Positions 1 to 8,426 of a stretch of 64,000 bases of DNA are shown one piece after another; the first letter of the stretch is position 1; each line of letters starts with the position of its first letter. The notes under the pieces are model-generated. The model did no database searches. It was given only the letters and a program-made list of their open reading frames with translations, and was not told the DNA's origin. Made by a program: the position numbers and the translations under genes. Source of the DNA: E44-bin88 sp034419075 (GTDB lineage Bacteria; Chloroflexota; Dehalococcoidia; Dehalococcoidales; BS750m-G39); contig DAOULR010000025.1 in the NCBI GenBank assembly GCA_034419075.1, positions 1 to 64,000 of the forward strand, written 5' to 3'.

Positions 1-122
1 GGCGGGAATAGATAAAATCGGTGTGGGGAGGCCGTAACCCAGAAGGAATTCTAGAGGGAGAATCCCCTCTAAGGGTGGGTAGGGCGGGACAATAACACTT
101 TCGCTAAACAAGGTAGGGTGGG
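1..122. repeat. composite copy of the GC-rich MITE-like repeat (cut by window edge)
   Basis: Positions 1-31 match the right end of the copy near 50.75 kb (shared GGCGGGAATAGATA, then a GGGGAGG end). Positions about 42-120 match the reverse complement of the left half of the copy at 63527-63740, sharing GAAGGAATTCTAGAGG, a CCCCTCTAAGGG block, AACAAGGT and GGGTGGGGA. The two pieces do not join as in an intact copy, so this looks like two partial or rearranged elements. No coding sequence is seen here. Confidence 0.6.
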
Positions 123-130
123 GAGAATGT

Positions 131-158
131 TTGACTGATAAGACGCCGAGCCTATAAT
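131..158 (+). promoter_or_regulatory. sigma-70-type promoter for the gamma-CA-like gene
   Basis: TTGACT (131-136), a 16-nt spacer, then TATAAT (153-158), 23 nt before the ATG at 182. A GGAG Shine-Dalgarno sequence lies at 171-174. Judged from sequence match only. Confidence 0.55.
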
Positions 159-181
159 ATGGGGTGGTTAGGAGATATTAA

Positions 182-727
182 ATGATTAAGAGCCTGGGGA
201 ATAAGAAGCCCAAAATAGCTAAAAGCGCCTTCGTCAGCGAGGCGGCCTACGTTATCGGTGAGGTGGAAATCGGGGAGAACTCAAGCGTCTGGCCCGGAGC
301 GGTAATACGCGCCGACTTCGGCAGCATCAAGATAGGCCAGAACGCCGCCATCGAGGACAACTGCGTTCTGCACGCGGGGACACCGAACGAGCCCGGCTAC
401 CGGGAAAAGATGACCATCGGCGACAATGTCCACATCGGGCACGGGGCAGTGGTCAACTGCCGCAAAATCGGCAACAACGTGCTCATCGGGATGAACGCCA
501 CCGTCCTGCACGATACCAAAATCGGGGATTCTTGTATCATCGCTGCAGGGTGCCTGGTCGGTGAGGGCATGAAGGTGCCGGACAGGTCACTGGTGGTCGG
601 CGTTCCGGGGAAAATAAAGGGCCAGGTCACGGAAAAGCAGCTCTGGTGGGTGGAGGAAGCGCCCAAAATCTACGTCGAGATGACCAAGAAATACAAGGAA
701 TTAGAGCTGGAATCGCCTAGGGAATAG
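182..727 (+). CDS. gamma-carbonic anhydrase-like hexapeptide-repeat protein
   Basis: A 181-residue left-handed beta-helix protein of the gamma-carbonic anhydrase/YrdA/PaaY group. Isoleucine-glycine hexapeptide turns run from about residue 25 to 135. Family members are trimers that bind zinc at subunit interfaces with three histidines. Two ligand positions are visible, His64 (VLHAG) and His87 (IGHGAV). The third, five residues after His87 and normally a His (VLHGC), is Asn92 here (VVNC). An extra His84 lies nearby. Carbonic anhydrase activity is therefore uncertain; an acyltransferase-like or inactive role is possible. The start is set by GGAG seven nt upstream. The 3' end overlaps the convergent Rid gene by 11 nt. 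Confidence 0.88.
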   Translation: MIKSLGNKKPKIAKSAFVSEAAYVIGEVEIGENSSVWPGAVIRADFGSIKIGQNAAIEDNCVLHAGTPNEPGYREKMTIGDNVHIGHGAVVNCRKIGNNVLIGMNATVLHDTKIGDSCIIAAGCLVGEGMKVPDRSLVVGVPGKIKGQVTEKQLWWVEEAPKIYVEMTKKYKELELESPRE

Positions 728-1157
728 CCGCTACGGCCTGTATCTCAATCTTCAGCTCCGGTACCGCCAGGGCCGAAACACCGAGCAGGGTGGAGGCGGG
801 GGGACGGTTCTCCACGGCAAACTCGGGGCAGCGCTCGTGCCAGAAATCCTGCATCGCCTTATCCGCCTCCTGACACACCGGGTCGCCCAGCATGCCATTG
901 GGGAAATCGCCCTTCACGCAGTAAAACATGTGGGTAATGTACTTCAGGGAAGAGCCGTACTCTTCCAGTATGTCCTTGATGGACTGCAGAGCGTTTTTGG
1001 TCTGCTCCCCGATGGATTCCGGGGTTTCGCCCGTAGCCGGGTCGGTGCCCGCCGAGCCGCTGAGGTAAATCGTTCCCCGGCTACCCAGGACGACGGTAGC
1101 CTTGGCCCACTCCCTATTCTGGCCAGCCATGACAAAGGGCTCACGTTTAATCTCCAC
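717..1157 (-). CDS. RidA/YjgF/YER057c/UK114 family protein
   Basis: A 146-residue single-domain protein of the Rid superfamily, whose best-known members hydrolyse reactive enamine/imine intermediates from PLP enzymes. Conserved features are the SGSAGTDPATGE segment near residues 33-44, the helix with QTKNALQSIKDIL, and the C-terminal GVSALAVPELKIEIQAVA strand. In canonical RidA an Arg sits in a PAR[ST] motif and holds the substrate carboxylate. Here the matching residue is Ser122 (PPAST), so it belongs to an Arg-lacking Rid subgroup and deaminase activity should not be assumed. GTG start with AGGAGG five nt upstream. It follows argS with a 41-nt gap, probably co-transcribed. Confidence 0.85.
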   Translation of the reverse strand: MEIKREPFVMAGQNREWAKATVVLGSRGTIYLSGSAGTDPATGETPESIGEQTKNALQSIKDILEEYGSSLKYITHMFYCVKGDFPNGMLGDPVCQEADKAMQDFWHERCPEFAVENRPPASTLLGVSALAVPELKIEIQAVAAIP

Positions 1158-1198
1158 AGAAACCTCCTGAGACTTTATTAGCTAGCCAAAGATTCCCC

Positions 1199-2857
1199 TT
1201 ACATCCGGTCGGGGGCGTGCATGCCCATAAGATTCAGCGTCTTGGCCAACACCGTCTTGGCCGCCTCCACCAGCTTGAGGCGGGCCTTGGTCATCTTCTC
1301 GTCGTCGGTGACCACGCGGCACTGCATATAGAAGCTGTGAAACACCGTAGCTAAATCCTGGGCGTAATAGGCGAGGTGGTGTGGTTCCAAGGTCAGGGCG
1401 ACAACCTCAATCACCTCGGGCAGGAGCAGCATCTTGCGGATCAAGGTCAGCTCAGGCTCGGTGGTGAGCAACGAAACGTCGCCGTCGGTGCAGTCAATGC
1501 CCTTCTCTTCAGCTAAACGCAGTATGCTGGCGATGCGGGCATGGGCATACTGCACGTAGTAAACAGGGTTATCGGCGGACTGTTTCTTGGCCAATTCTAA
1601 ATCAAAGTCCATCTGGCTGTCGGCGGTACGGGAAACAAAGAAGAAGCGGCAGGCGTCGGCGCCGACCTCGTCGATGACCTCGCGCAGGGTGATAAGGTCA
1701 CCGCTGCGCTTGGAGACCTTGACCAGTGCCTTGCCGCGGCGCAGGCTTACCATCTGGGAGATGATGACCTCAAGGCGCTCGGGGGCGATGCCCAAAGCCG
1801 CCACCACCGCCTTCATCCTGGAGATATGGCCCTGGTGGTCGGCGCCCCAGATGTTGATTACCTTATCGAACTTGCGCTCGACGAACTTGTTGTAGTGGTA
1901 GGCGATATCGGTGGCGAAATAGGTGGGCGAGCCGTCGCTACGCACCACCACATTATCCTTGTCCTCGCCCAGGGCGGTGGAGACGAACCAGGTGGCATTC
2001 GCCTTCTCGGCGATATAGCCGCCCTTCTTAAGCAGCGACATCACCTTTTTATACTGGCCGTTATCGTAGAGGCTCTGCTCGCTGAACCAGACATCGAAGC
2101 TGACCCTAAGCAACTCCAGGTCGTCCCTGATTTGGGCCATTATCTTTTCCAGCCCCAGCTTGCCCAGTTCGGCAACCGCCTTTTCCGGCGGCATGGAGAG
2201 AAAAATGTCTTTTTTCTCGGCGACAATCTCTTCCGCCAGTTCAATCATGTAATGGCCGAAATAGCCGTCGGCGGGCATCTCGGCGTTCCTGCCCAAAGCC
2301 TGCTGGTAGCGGGCGTATAGCGAACGATAGAAGGCAGCCATCTGGCTGCCCGCGTCGTTGACGTAGTATTCTTTCTCGACATTGTAGCCAGCGGAGGACA
2401 GGACATTGACCAGCGTGCTGCCCAGTATCGCCCCCCGCCCGTGCCCCACGTGGAGGGGCCCGGTGGGGTTGACGCTGACGAACTCAAGCTGGACGCGGCT
2501 GCCCTTGCCCAGGTCGATGTTGCCGTAGGCATCGCCGGACGTTCTTATAGCGTCCACCTGCTTGGTCAGCCAGTCGTTGTTGAGGGTGAAGTTGATGAAC
2601 CCGGGGGGAGCCACGGTGACGCTCTCGATTTCGGGGGTGGGCTTAATGAAGGCGGCTACTTCTTGAGCGATATCCAGCGGCTTGACGCCGACGGTGCGCG
2701 CCAGCTTCAAGGGGAAACTGGTGGCGTAATCGCCGTGCTCAGGGTTCTGGGGGTGCTCGATGGTGATTTCGGGTAGCGCCACCGAGGGTATCTTACCCGA
2801 CTTTTGCGCCTCGTTAGCCGCCTTTTCCAGCAGCTCGATGATTCTTCGTCTAATCAT
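1199..2857 (-). CDS. argS: arginyl-tRNA synthetase
   Basis: A class I aminoacyl-tRNA synthetase that charges tRNA-Arg in the cytoplasm, about 552 residues from the start chosen here, a normal length for the family. Visible features are an N-terminal Add1-like domain (HPEHGDYATSFP-type region), the HIGH motif as HVGHGRG within NPTGPLHVGHGRG, and a KMSKS-like loop as VKVSKRSGD. The C-terminal part is the anticodon-binding DALR domain, ending GMHAPDRM. The ATG at 2857 (MIRRRIIELL) is preferred over an upstream in-frame start at 2923, because the extra 22 residues do not resemble ArgRS. It leads a short unit with the Rid gene downstream. Confidence 0.97.
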   Translation of the reverse strand: MIRRRIIELLEKAANEAQKSGKIPSVALPEITIEHPQNPEHGDYATSFPLKLARTVGVKPLDIAQEVAAFIKPTPEIESVTVAPPGFINFTLNNDWLTKQVDAIRTSGDAYGNIDLGKGSRVQLEFVSVNPTGPLHVGHGRGAILGSTLVNVLSSAGYNVEKEYYVNDAGSQMAAFYRSLYARYQQALGRNAEMPADGYFGHYMIELAEEIVAEKKDIFLSMPPEKAVAELGKLGLEKIMAQIRDDLELLRVSFDVWFSEQSLYDNGQYKKVMSLLKKGGYIAEKANATWFVSTALGEDKDNVVVRSDGSPTYFATDIAYHYNKFVERKFDKVINIWGADHQGHISRMKAVVAALGIAPERLEVIISQMVSLRRGKALVKVSKRSGDLITLREVIDEVGADACRFFFVSRTADSQMDFDLELAKKQSADNPVYYVQYAHARIASILRLAEEKGIDCTDGDVSLLTTEPELTLIRKMLLLPEVIEVVALTLEPHHLAYYAQDLATVFHSFYMQCRVVTDDEKMTKARLKLVEAAKTVLAKTLNLMGMHAPDRM

Positions 2858-2917
2858 TTTAAGAAACCCTATTATAGCACAAAGCGAAAGGAGGGGGGAG
2901 TTTTTATGTATTTCTAC

Positions 2918-3088
2918 CTCCACCCCACTCTATTGGCGTACGTTGTTTCAATCCCACCCAATACCCACCCTACAGAGGTTAGACCTCTATAAACTCCTTA
3001 TTTGGGGGGAGTCCAAGAGGGGGCGCAGCCCCCTTTTGAGAGACGTTTCTGGGCGGGTCGGTGTGGGAAAAACAGCCTGGGGTGGGGA
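2918..3088. repeat. MITE-like GC-rich repeat, copy B
   Basis: An intergenic element of about 171 bp. Its left end has TCCACCCCA (2919-2927) and its right end TGGGGTGGGGA (3078-3088), near-perfect terminal inverted repeats. Inside are a CGTACG core, CCCACCC blocks, an AGAGGTTAGACCTCT palindrome and a GGGGGCGCAGCCCCC hairpin. The layout matches the copy at 63527-63740. It fills most of the gap between argS and the small Cys protein. Confidence 0.7.
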
Positions 3089-3112
3089 AACTGGCTTTAA
3101 GCCATTGGAGGG

Positions 3113-3373
3113 TCAGTCAATGAATTTCCATTTCTTCAATCTAATCCAGGGCTCATTTTCCCTAATCTCAGCCTTCTCCAATCCCCTGCTCTCCCACTCT
3201 GTCATTAAAAAGTCAGGCCCCTGGTAGTACAATGCTCCGTCCTTCAGCATAAACACTCCGTACCTGCCGCAACTCCCACAGGGCGACGGGCTGTGAGCCC
3301 ACCCCTCGGCCACATTCTCTAAGACGACCTTATTTCCGCAAAAGCACTCGTATTCCACCTTGCTCAACCCCAT
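3113..3373 (-). CDS. small Cys-containing protein, function unknown
   Basis: An 86-residue protein I do not recognise. It has a CxC pair (Cys10, Cys12) and a CxxC pair (Cys32, Cys35), which could bind one zinc ion as a small zinc ribbon. The C-terminal half is rich in Trp, Glu and Lys. No signal peptide or membrane segment is seen. It is encoded just downstream of recG (24-nt gap) on the same strand and upstream of a repeat copy. The start is the ATG at 3373, with GGAGGTATATGA just upstream as a good Shine-Dalgarno sequence. The reading frame is clean and probably real, but no function can be given. Confidence 0.6.
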   Translation of the reverse strand: MGLSKVEYECFCGNKVVLENVAEGWAHSPSPCGSCGRYGVFMLKDGALYYQGPDFLMTEWESRGLEKAEIRENEPWIRLKKWKFID

Positions 3374-3397
3374 TCATATACCTCCAAGATTCAATTC

Positions 3398-5869
3398 CTA
3401 ACTCAGCTCCCCCCCACCCTGCCAAACCCGGCCCACCTCTTTAGCCAGCAGGGCATGGGCGGGCTTTTTCAGGCCGGGGTCTTTCTCGAATAGTTTTATA
3501 GCCTCGGCGCGGGCCAACTCCAAAAGGGCGACGTCGGAGAGCTTAGCCATGCGCAAGTCGGGCAGCCCGCTCTGGCGGGTGCCGAAGAATTCACCGGGGC
3601 CCCTGAGCCTGAGGTCTTCCTCAGCCAGCTGGAAGCCATCCTGAACTCTCTCGATTATGTCGAGCCGGGCTCTGCCTATCTCCGAGGGGTTCTCCGCCAA
3701 AAGCATACAGTAGCTCTGGGCGCTGCCCCGCCCCACCCGACCGCGAAACTGGTGCAACTGGGAAAGGCCAAAGCGGTCGGCGCTTTCCACCAGCATGACG
3801 GTGGCGTTGGGCACGTCAATGCCCACCTCGACTACGGGGGTGGAAACCAAAACCTGCAGTTCCCCGGAGCGAAAACGGTGCATTACCTTGTCTTTTTCCG
3901 CCGCCGACATCCGCCCGTGAATCAATCCCAGCTTCAGGTCGGGAAAGATTTCGCCCGAAAGGCGCTCGTATTCAGCCACCGCCGCCTTGGCCTGGATGAC
4001 CTCGGATTCCTCGACCAGCGGGCAGATGATAAACGCCTGCCGGCCCTCGGTGACCTGCTTTCTTAAGAAGGCGTAGGCGCTTTCGCGCTGCTCCGGTTTA
4101 AGCCACTTGGTCTTGACCGTCTGTCTTCCTGGAGGGAGTTCGTCAATTACAGAGAGGTCGAGGTCGCCATACAAAGTCAAAGCCAGGGTACGGGGGATGG
4201 GGGTAGCCGTCATCACCAGGACGTGGGGGTTAAAGCCCTTTTGCCTCAGCGCCGAGCGCTGCTCGACGCCGAAGCGGTGCTGCTCGTCGACCACGACCAG
4301 GCTCAAGCTCTTAAAACCAACCTCTTTCTGAATGAGGGCGTGGGTGCCGATGACAATATCTATTTCGCCGGCGGCGATTTGCTTTTGGATTTCCCGTTTA
4401 CGCGCCTGGTTCAGGTCGCCGATGAGCAACGCCAGGGTGAGGGGGCGGTCTAGGATTCCGGAGTAGCTACGCAGGTTCTCTTCCTCAGCGACCTGCTCGC
4501 CCGCCCGTGACAGGAGCTCACCGACATTGCTGAAGTGCTGCTCAGCCAGTATCTCGGTGGGGGCCATAAAGGCGCCTTGGCAGCCGTTGGCGGCGGCCAT
4601 AAGCAGCGCCGCCGTAGCCACCACCGTCTTGCCACTGCCGACCTCGCCCTGAAGCAGTCGGGACATCGGTATCTTTCTCTCCAGGTCGGACAATAGCTCT
4701 TTGAGCACCTTCTGCTGGGCGGCGGTCAATTCGAAGGGCAAGGACTTCAGGAAGGTTTCGAGGGGGGTGGGGTAGGACTTAAGCGGGTTGCCCGGCTGGC
4801 TCGCCTGCCACTCGTGTTTTTTACCCAGCACCCCCAGCTGCAGGATAAAGAGCTCGTCAAAGGCGAGGCGGTATCTGGCGTCGTTCTTGGCCGTCTCGTC
4901 TTCGGGATAATGCGCCTGGGCGATGGCCTGCGGTAGTTCCATGAGCTTACAGTGTTTTATCAGCTCAGAGGGCAGAAAGTCCTCGACCTTGTCCGAAAAG
5001 CTATCCACCGCCGCCTTCATCAGCTTCCTGACCTGGCGGGGCTTTAGCCCCTGCGTCAGAGGATATAGCGGCACCAGGCGCCCGGTGTGGACTAACTCCC
5101 TGTCTTCCAGCAGTTCCCACTCGGGAGACTCAAAGACGTGGCGGCCGCCGAAGACCCGCACCCGCCCGCTGATGACGACCTGGGCGTTGGTGGGCAGGCT
5201 CCTGGCGACATAGGGGTTATTGAACCAGACCACCCTGACGTTGCCCGTCTCGTCGCCGACAATAGCCTCGGTGCCGCGCCGGCCGCCGAGCCAGCTCTCC
5301 TGGGCCTGCCAGACGCTGGCCATTATGGTCCGCTCCTCACCCTCGGTGAGCTCGGAGATGTTCTGGCGCTGGCTGTAGTCGAGATGGCGGTTAGGGAAGA
5401 AATAGAGCAGGTCGCGAATGGTTTTAACCCCCAGCTTTTCAAACCTGGCCGCCATGGCGGCACTGACGCCTTTAATTGAAGTGATGGATGAGTCCAGCGA
5501 ACCTATGGCTATCTTGGCTACCTTGGCTACCTTAGGCGCAGCAGGACGTTTGCGGGGAGTCGGAGCACTAACGCTGGGGGGCTTTGTCTCGGTCTTTTCG
5601 GCGGGCATTTCGCCGAGCTGGGACAAAAAGGCGAATATTTCCTCAATCCAGCGCTGGCGGTGCGGCGGTGTCATCTCGGCGTATTTGGAATCGTCGAGGC
5701 GGAGGCGGCGGAACTCGGCGAGGAGCTGCTGGCTGGTTATGGACTCCATCGCCTGTCCCGACCAGCGGTGCAGAAACCTGTCCAGGCCGCCGATGACGGC
5801 CGAATCGGTGTAGCCCTTTTCCCGCTCCAGCTCCAGAATCTTGCGCAGAGACTCGATGTTCAGCGCCAA
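3398..5869 (-). CDS. recG: ATP-dependent DNA helicase RecG
   Basis: A superfamily 2 helicase that remodels stalled replication forks and Holliday junctions, about 823 residues. There is an N-terminal extension of about 140 residues, then a helix-hairpin-helix start to the wedge domain (GVSAAMAARFEKLGVKTIRD), an OB-type wedge region, Walker A GEVGSGKT, the DEQH box (VVDEQHRFGV), motif III TATPIPRT, and the C-terminal helicase motifs (QFRGRVGRG) with the family-typical GPGEFFGTRQSG. An upstream TTG at 5890 is possible, but the TTG at 5869 has GGGGAG five to six nt upstream and gives MALNIESL. It lies 26 nt after the last degV gene. RecG next to a fakA gene is a conserved order in many Gram-positives. 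Confidence 0.95.
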   Translation of the reverse strand: MALNIESLRKILELEREKGYTDSAVIGGLDRFLHRWSGQAMESITSQQLLAEFRRLRLDDSKYAEMTPPHRQRWIEEIFAFLSQLGEMPAEKTETKPPSVSAPTPRKRPAAPKVAKVAKIAIGSLDSSITSIKGVSAAMAARFEKLGVKTIRDLLYFFPNRHLDYSQRQNISELTEGEERTIMASVWQAQESWLGGRRGTEAIVGDETGNVRVVWFNNPYVARSLPTNAQVVISGRVRVFGGRHVFESPEWELLEDRELVHTGRLVPLYPLTQGLKPRQVRKLMKAAVDSFSDKVEDFLPSELIKHCKLMELPQAIAQAHYPEDETAKNDARYRLAFDELFILQLGVLGKKHEWQASQPGNPLKSYPTPLETFLKSLPFELTAAQQKVLKELLSDLERKIPMSRLLQGEVGSGKTVVATAALLMAAANGCQGAFMAPTEILAEQHFSNVGELLSRAGEQVAEEENLRSYSGILDRPLTLALLIGDLNQARKREIQKQIAAGEIDIVIGTHALIQKEVGFKSLSLVVVDEQHRFGVEQRSALRQKGFNPHVLVMTATPIPRTLALTLYGDLDLSVIDELPPGRQTVKTKWLKPEQRESAYAFLRKQVTEGRQAFIICPLVEESEVIQAKAAVAEYERLSGEIFPDLKLGLIHGRMSAAEKDKVMHRFRSGELQVLVSTPVVEVGIDVPNATVMLVESADRFGLSQLHQFRGRVGRGSAQSYCMLLAENPSEIGRARLDIIERVQDGFQLAEEDLRLRGPGEFFGTRQSGLPDLRMAKLSDVALLELARAEAIKLFEKDPGLKKPAHALLAKEVGRVWQGGGELS

Positions 5870-5895
5870 AGTTCTCTCCCCGTGATACAAACGCG

Positions 5896-6735
5896 CTATT
5901 TATCGCCCAGGATGGCTACCGACAGGACGTGGGGGCCAACATGCGCCCCCACCGCCGCCGTGACCTTGAAGCGGATGATACGCTCGGCGGGAAACTTATC
6001 GTTGAGCCGTTTCGCCAGGGCTTCGGCTTCGTCCGGGGTAGTGCCATCACCTATGGCCATTTCTTCAATACGGGAGAAGCTATTAACAAAGTTACAGAGT
6101 TGCTCTATCGCTTTGGAACGGGAGTGCTCCCGGCCCACGGGATAAATCTCGCCGTCCCTGAGGCCGAGAATGGGGTTTATCTTGAGCATCGAGCCCAGCA
6201 GAGCCTGAGCCTTGCCGATGCGCCCGCCTCGCTCCAGGTACTTCAGGGTGTCGAAAGCCATGCGCAGGTCGGTGCGGGGGATGTTACGGCGGGCGACTTC
6301 TATCACCTCTTCTAGGCTGGCGCCCTCTTTAGCCGCCCGAGCCGCCGTGATGACGATCAGCCCCTCGGACATGAGCGCCCAGGTGGTGTCAACTATCTCC
6401 ACGCGGGGTCTCCTTCTAGCCAGCTCCATAGCCTGACGGGCGACTTCGCCGACGGCGCTGAGCTTGTGGGAGATGGTAATGACAACGACTTCATCGGCCT
6501 CGTCGGCCAGCTTTTCGTAGGCATCGACAAAGGACTGCGGGGTGGGCACCGAGGTGGTGGGGTGGTTCTTATCGGTGGTTAGGCGCTCGTAGAACTGCTC
6601 GGTGGTGAGGTCGATGCCGTCGCGGTAGACCTTATCGCCGAAGTGAATCAGCGAGGGGATTACGGTAAGACCCAATTCCTCGACCACGTCGGCGGGAATG
6701 CTCGCCGAGCTATCGGTGATAACCTTGACCGTCAT
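5896..6735 (-). CDS. DegV family fatty-acid-binding protein (FakB-like), fourth of four
   Basis: A 279-residue DegV/EDD-fold protein. Family members (FakB) bind one fatty acid and present its carboxylate to the kinase FakA for phosphorylation. It has the N-terminal ITDSSASIP motif, YRDGIDLT, the lipid-contacting TTSVPTP loop (about residues 60-66), the RGGRIGKAQALLGS segment and the C-terminal GAHVGPHVLSV. It is last in a run of four paralogues, separated from the next by 2 nt, and precedes recG by 26 nt. The differing binding-pocket residues between paralogues suggest different acyl preferences, which is inference. The ATG start follows the RBS-like AAGGAG. Confidence 0.92.
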   Translation of the reverse strand: MTVKVITDSSASIPADVVEELGLTVIPSLIHFGDKVYRDGIDLTTEQFYERLTTDKNHPTTSVPTPQSFVDAYEKLADEADEVVVITISHKLSAVGEVARQAMELARRRPRVEIVDTTWALMSEGLIVITAARAAKEGASLEEVIEVARRNIPRTDLRMAFDTLKYLERGGRIGKAQALLGSMLKINPILGLRDGEIYPVGREHSRSKAIEQLCNFVNSFSRIEEMAIGDGTTPDEAEALAKRLNDKFPAERIIRFKVTAAVGAHVGPHVLSVAILGDK

Positions 6736-6737
6736 GG

Positions 6738-7580
6738 TTACTCCTTATCTCCCATCACCGCCACCAGGAGGAGGCCGGGGCCGGTGTGGGTGCCGATGAC
6801 AGGGGTCATCCGGGAGCGGTGGATGCGCTCTTTGGGGTATATCGCGCCCAGTCGTTCCACCAGCGCCTCGGCGTCTTCGGGGCAGGCGGTGTTCTCCACC
6901 GCCATCTCCTCGATTTTGGCATAGCCAGCGGCGAATTCGTAGAGGCGGTCAATCGCCTTTGAGCGGGAACGGGTCCGGCCGGCGGGCTCGACCACGCCTT
7001 CTCTGAGGTTGATCAGCGGGTTTATACTGAGCAGCGAGCCCAGGAAAGCCTGCGCCCGCCCGATGCGCCCGCCCCGCCTCAGGTATGACAGGGTATCGAA
7101 GGCGGCCAGAAAGTCAACGCGGGGCATCGCCTGGCGGGCGACCTTTATTACTTCGTCGAGCTTAGCGCCGCTTTTTGCCGCCCTGGCCGCCGCCATGACG
7201 ATGAAGCCCTCAGCCATGGTGGCCGTCCGGGAATCGAAGAGCTCGACGCGGCACTTGCGCTTCATTTTCTCTATGCTCTGGCGGGCTACTTCGTAGGTGG
7301 CGCTGAGGCGCGAGGTGACCAGAATGACCACTATTTCGTCGGTTTTTTGAGCCAGCTCGTCGTAGACTTTAACAAAATCGCCCGGCGAGGGCACCGAGGT
7401 GTTGGGGAAGACCTTGCTCGTCTTGAGCTTGGCGTAGAACTGGTCGGGGGTGATATCGATGCCATCGCGGTAGACCTCCTCGCCGAAGCGGACGCTTAAG
7501 GGTACCACCGAGATGCCCAGCTCCTTAACAATCTGGGGGGACAGGTCGGCCACGCTATCGGTGATAATGCCGACTGCCAC
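6738..7580 (-). CDS. DegV family fatty-acid-binding protein (FakB-like), third of four
   Basis: A 280-residue DegV/EDD-fold protein, paralogous to its neighbours on both sides. It starts MAVGIITDSVADLSP and carries YRDGIDIT, the NTSVPSP lipid-pocket loop, LRRGGRIGRAQAFLGS and the C-terminal VIGTHTGPGLLLV. The last motif is closest to the classic DegV HTGPG; the other three copies have HVGP instead. It is separated by 1-2 nt from the degV genes on each side, so the run is clearly one transcript. Likely role: acyl carrier for the FakA kinase encoded at the head of the operon. Confidence 0.92.
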   Translation of the reverse strand: MAVGIITDSVADLSPQIVKELGISVVPLSVRFGEEVYRDGIDITPDQFYAKLKTSKVFPNTSVPSPGDFVKVYDELAQKTDEIVVILVTSRLSATYEVARQSIEKMKRKCRVELFDSRTATMAEGFIVMAAARAAKSGAKLDEVIKVARQAMPRVDFLAAFDTLSYLRRGGRIGRAQAFLGSLLSINPLINLREGVVEPAGRTRSRSKAIDRLYEFAAGYAKIEEMAVENTACPEDAEALVERLGAIYPKERIHRSRMTPVIGTHTGPGLLLVAVMGDKE

Positions 7581-7581
7581 C

Positions 7582-8424
7582 CTAGACCGCCTCCCCGAGC
7601 ACGATCACGCTTAAGACCCGGGGGCCGACGTGGGCACCGATGACCGGGCCTACCTTGGAGCGGTAGATTTTATCCTTGGGGAATTTAGCACCGAGCCTTT
7701 CCGCCAGCCCGTCGGCCTCGTCGGGGGTGGTGGCGTCCTCTAAAGCCATCTCTTCGATACTGACGTAGCCGTTGGCAAAGTCGACCAAATAGTCTATCGC
7801 CTTGGCCCGGGAGCGCTCCCTGGCGGCGGGATAGACCTCACCGTCTTTTATAGTGAGTATGGGGTTCACCTTGAGCAGCGAGCCGAAGAAGGCCTGCGCC
7901 TTGCCGATGCGCCCGCCCCGCCTTAAATATTCCAGGGTATCGAAGGCGATGCGCATATCCAGGCGGGGAATGTTGTCCTTGGTCAGCGCCAGCACCTCTT
8001 TAAGGTCGGCGCCTTTATTAGCCGCCTTGGCGGCGGCGATGACAATCAGGCCCAGCCCCATCAGCGACAGGCGCGAATCGACCAGCTCGACGGGGCACTT
8101 GCTTTTTCTCTCCTCCAGCCCCTGCTTGGCCGAGTCGTAGGTGGCACTGAGCTTACGGGAGATGGTCAGCACCATGATGCCATCGCTCTCTTCAGCCAGC
8201 TTGTCGCAGGCCTCAGCATAAGCCGCTGGGGGCGGCGTCGAGGTGGTGGGGTGGTTCTTATCGGTAGGCAGCCTCTGGTAGAAAGCGTCGGTGGTGAGGT
8301 CAATGCCGTCGCGGTAGGCTTCGTTGCCGAAGTTGACGTAGAGGGGGACGACCGTTATGCCCAGCTTTTCGGCCACCTCTTTGGGTAGGTCAGAGGTGCT
8401 GTCGGTGATAATCTTGACCGTCAT
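7582..8424 (-). CDS. DegV family fatty-acid-binding protein (FakB-like), second of four
   Basis: A 280-residue DegV/EDD-fold protein. Motifs: MTVKIITDSTSDLP at the N-terminus, YRDGIDLT, TTSTPPP in the ligand loop, LRRGGRIGKAQAFFGS, and VIGAHVGPRVLSV near the C-terminus. It ends 1 nt before the next degV start and begins 2 nt after the previous stop. It reads as a product of local duplication with its neighbours, although the sequences have clearly drifted apart. It should act as a lipid-binding partner of FakA; its ligand cannot be read from the sequence. Confidence 0.92.
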   Translation of the reverse strand: MTVKIITDSTSDLPKEVAEKLGITVVPLYVNFGNEAYRDGIDLTTDAFYQRLPTDKNHPTTSTPPPAAYAEACDKLAEESDGIMVLTISRKLSATYDSAKQGLEERKSKCPVELVDSRLSLMGLGLIVIAAAKAANKGADLKEVLALTKDNIPRLDMRIAFDTLEYLRRGGRIGKAQAFFGSLLKVNPILTIKDGEVYPAARERSRAKAIDYLVDFANGYVSIEEMALEDATTPDEADGLAERLGAKFPKDKIYRSKVGPVIGAHVGPRVLSVIVLGEAV

Positions 8425-8426
8425 CT

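Noticed and set aside
1826..2320. Long plus-strand frame opposite argS
   Set aside because: It lies wholly within argS on the other strand, has no ribosome site and no recognisable protein. The same holds for similar long antisense frames across recG, the degV genes, argH, argJ and mfd, which arise from high GC content.
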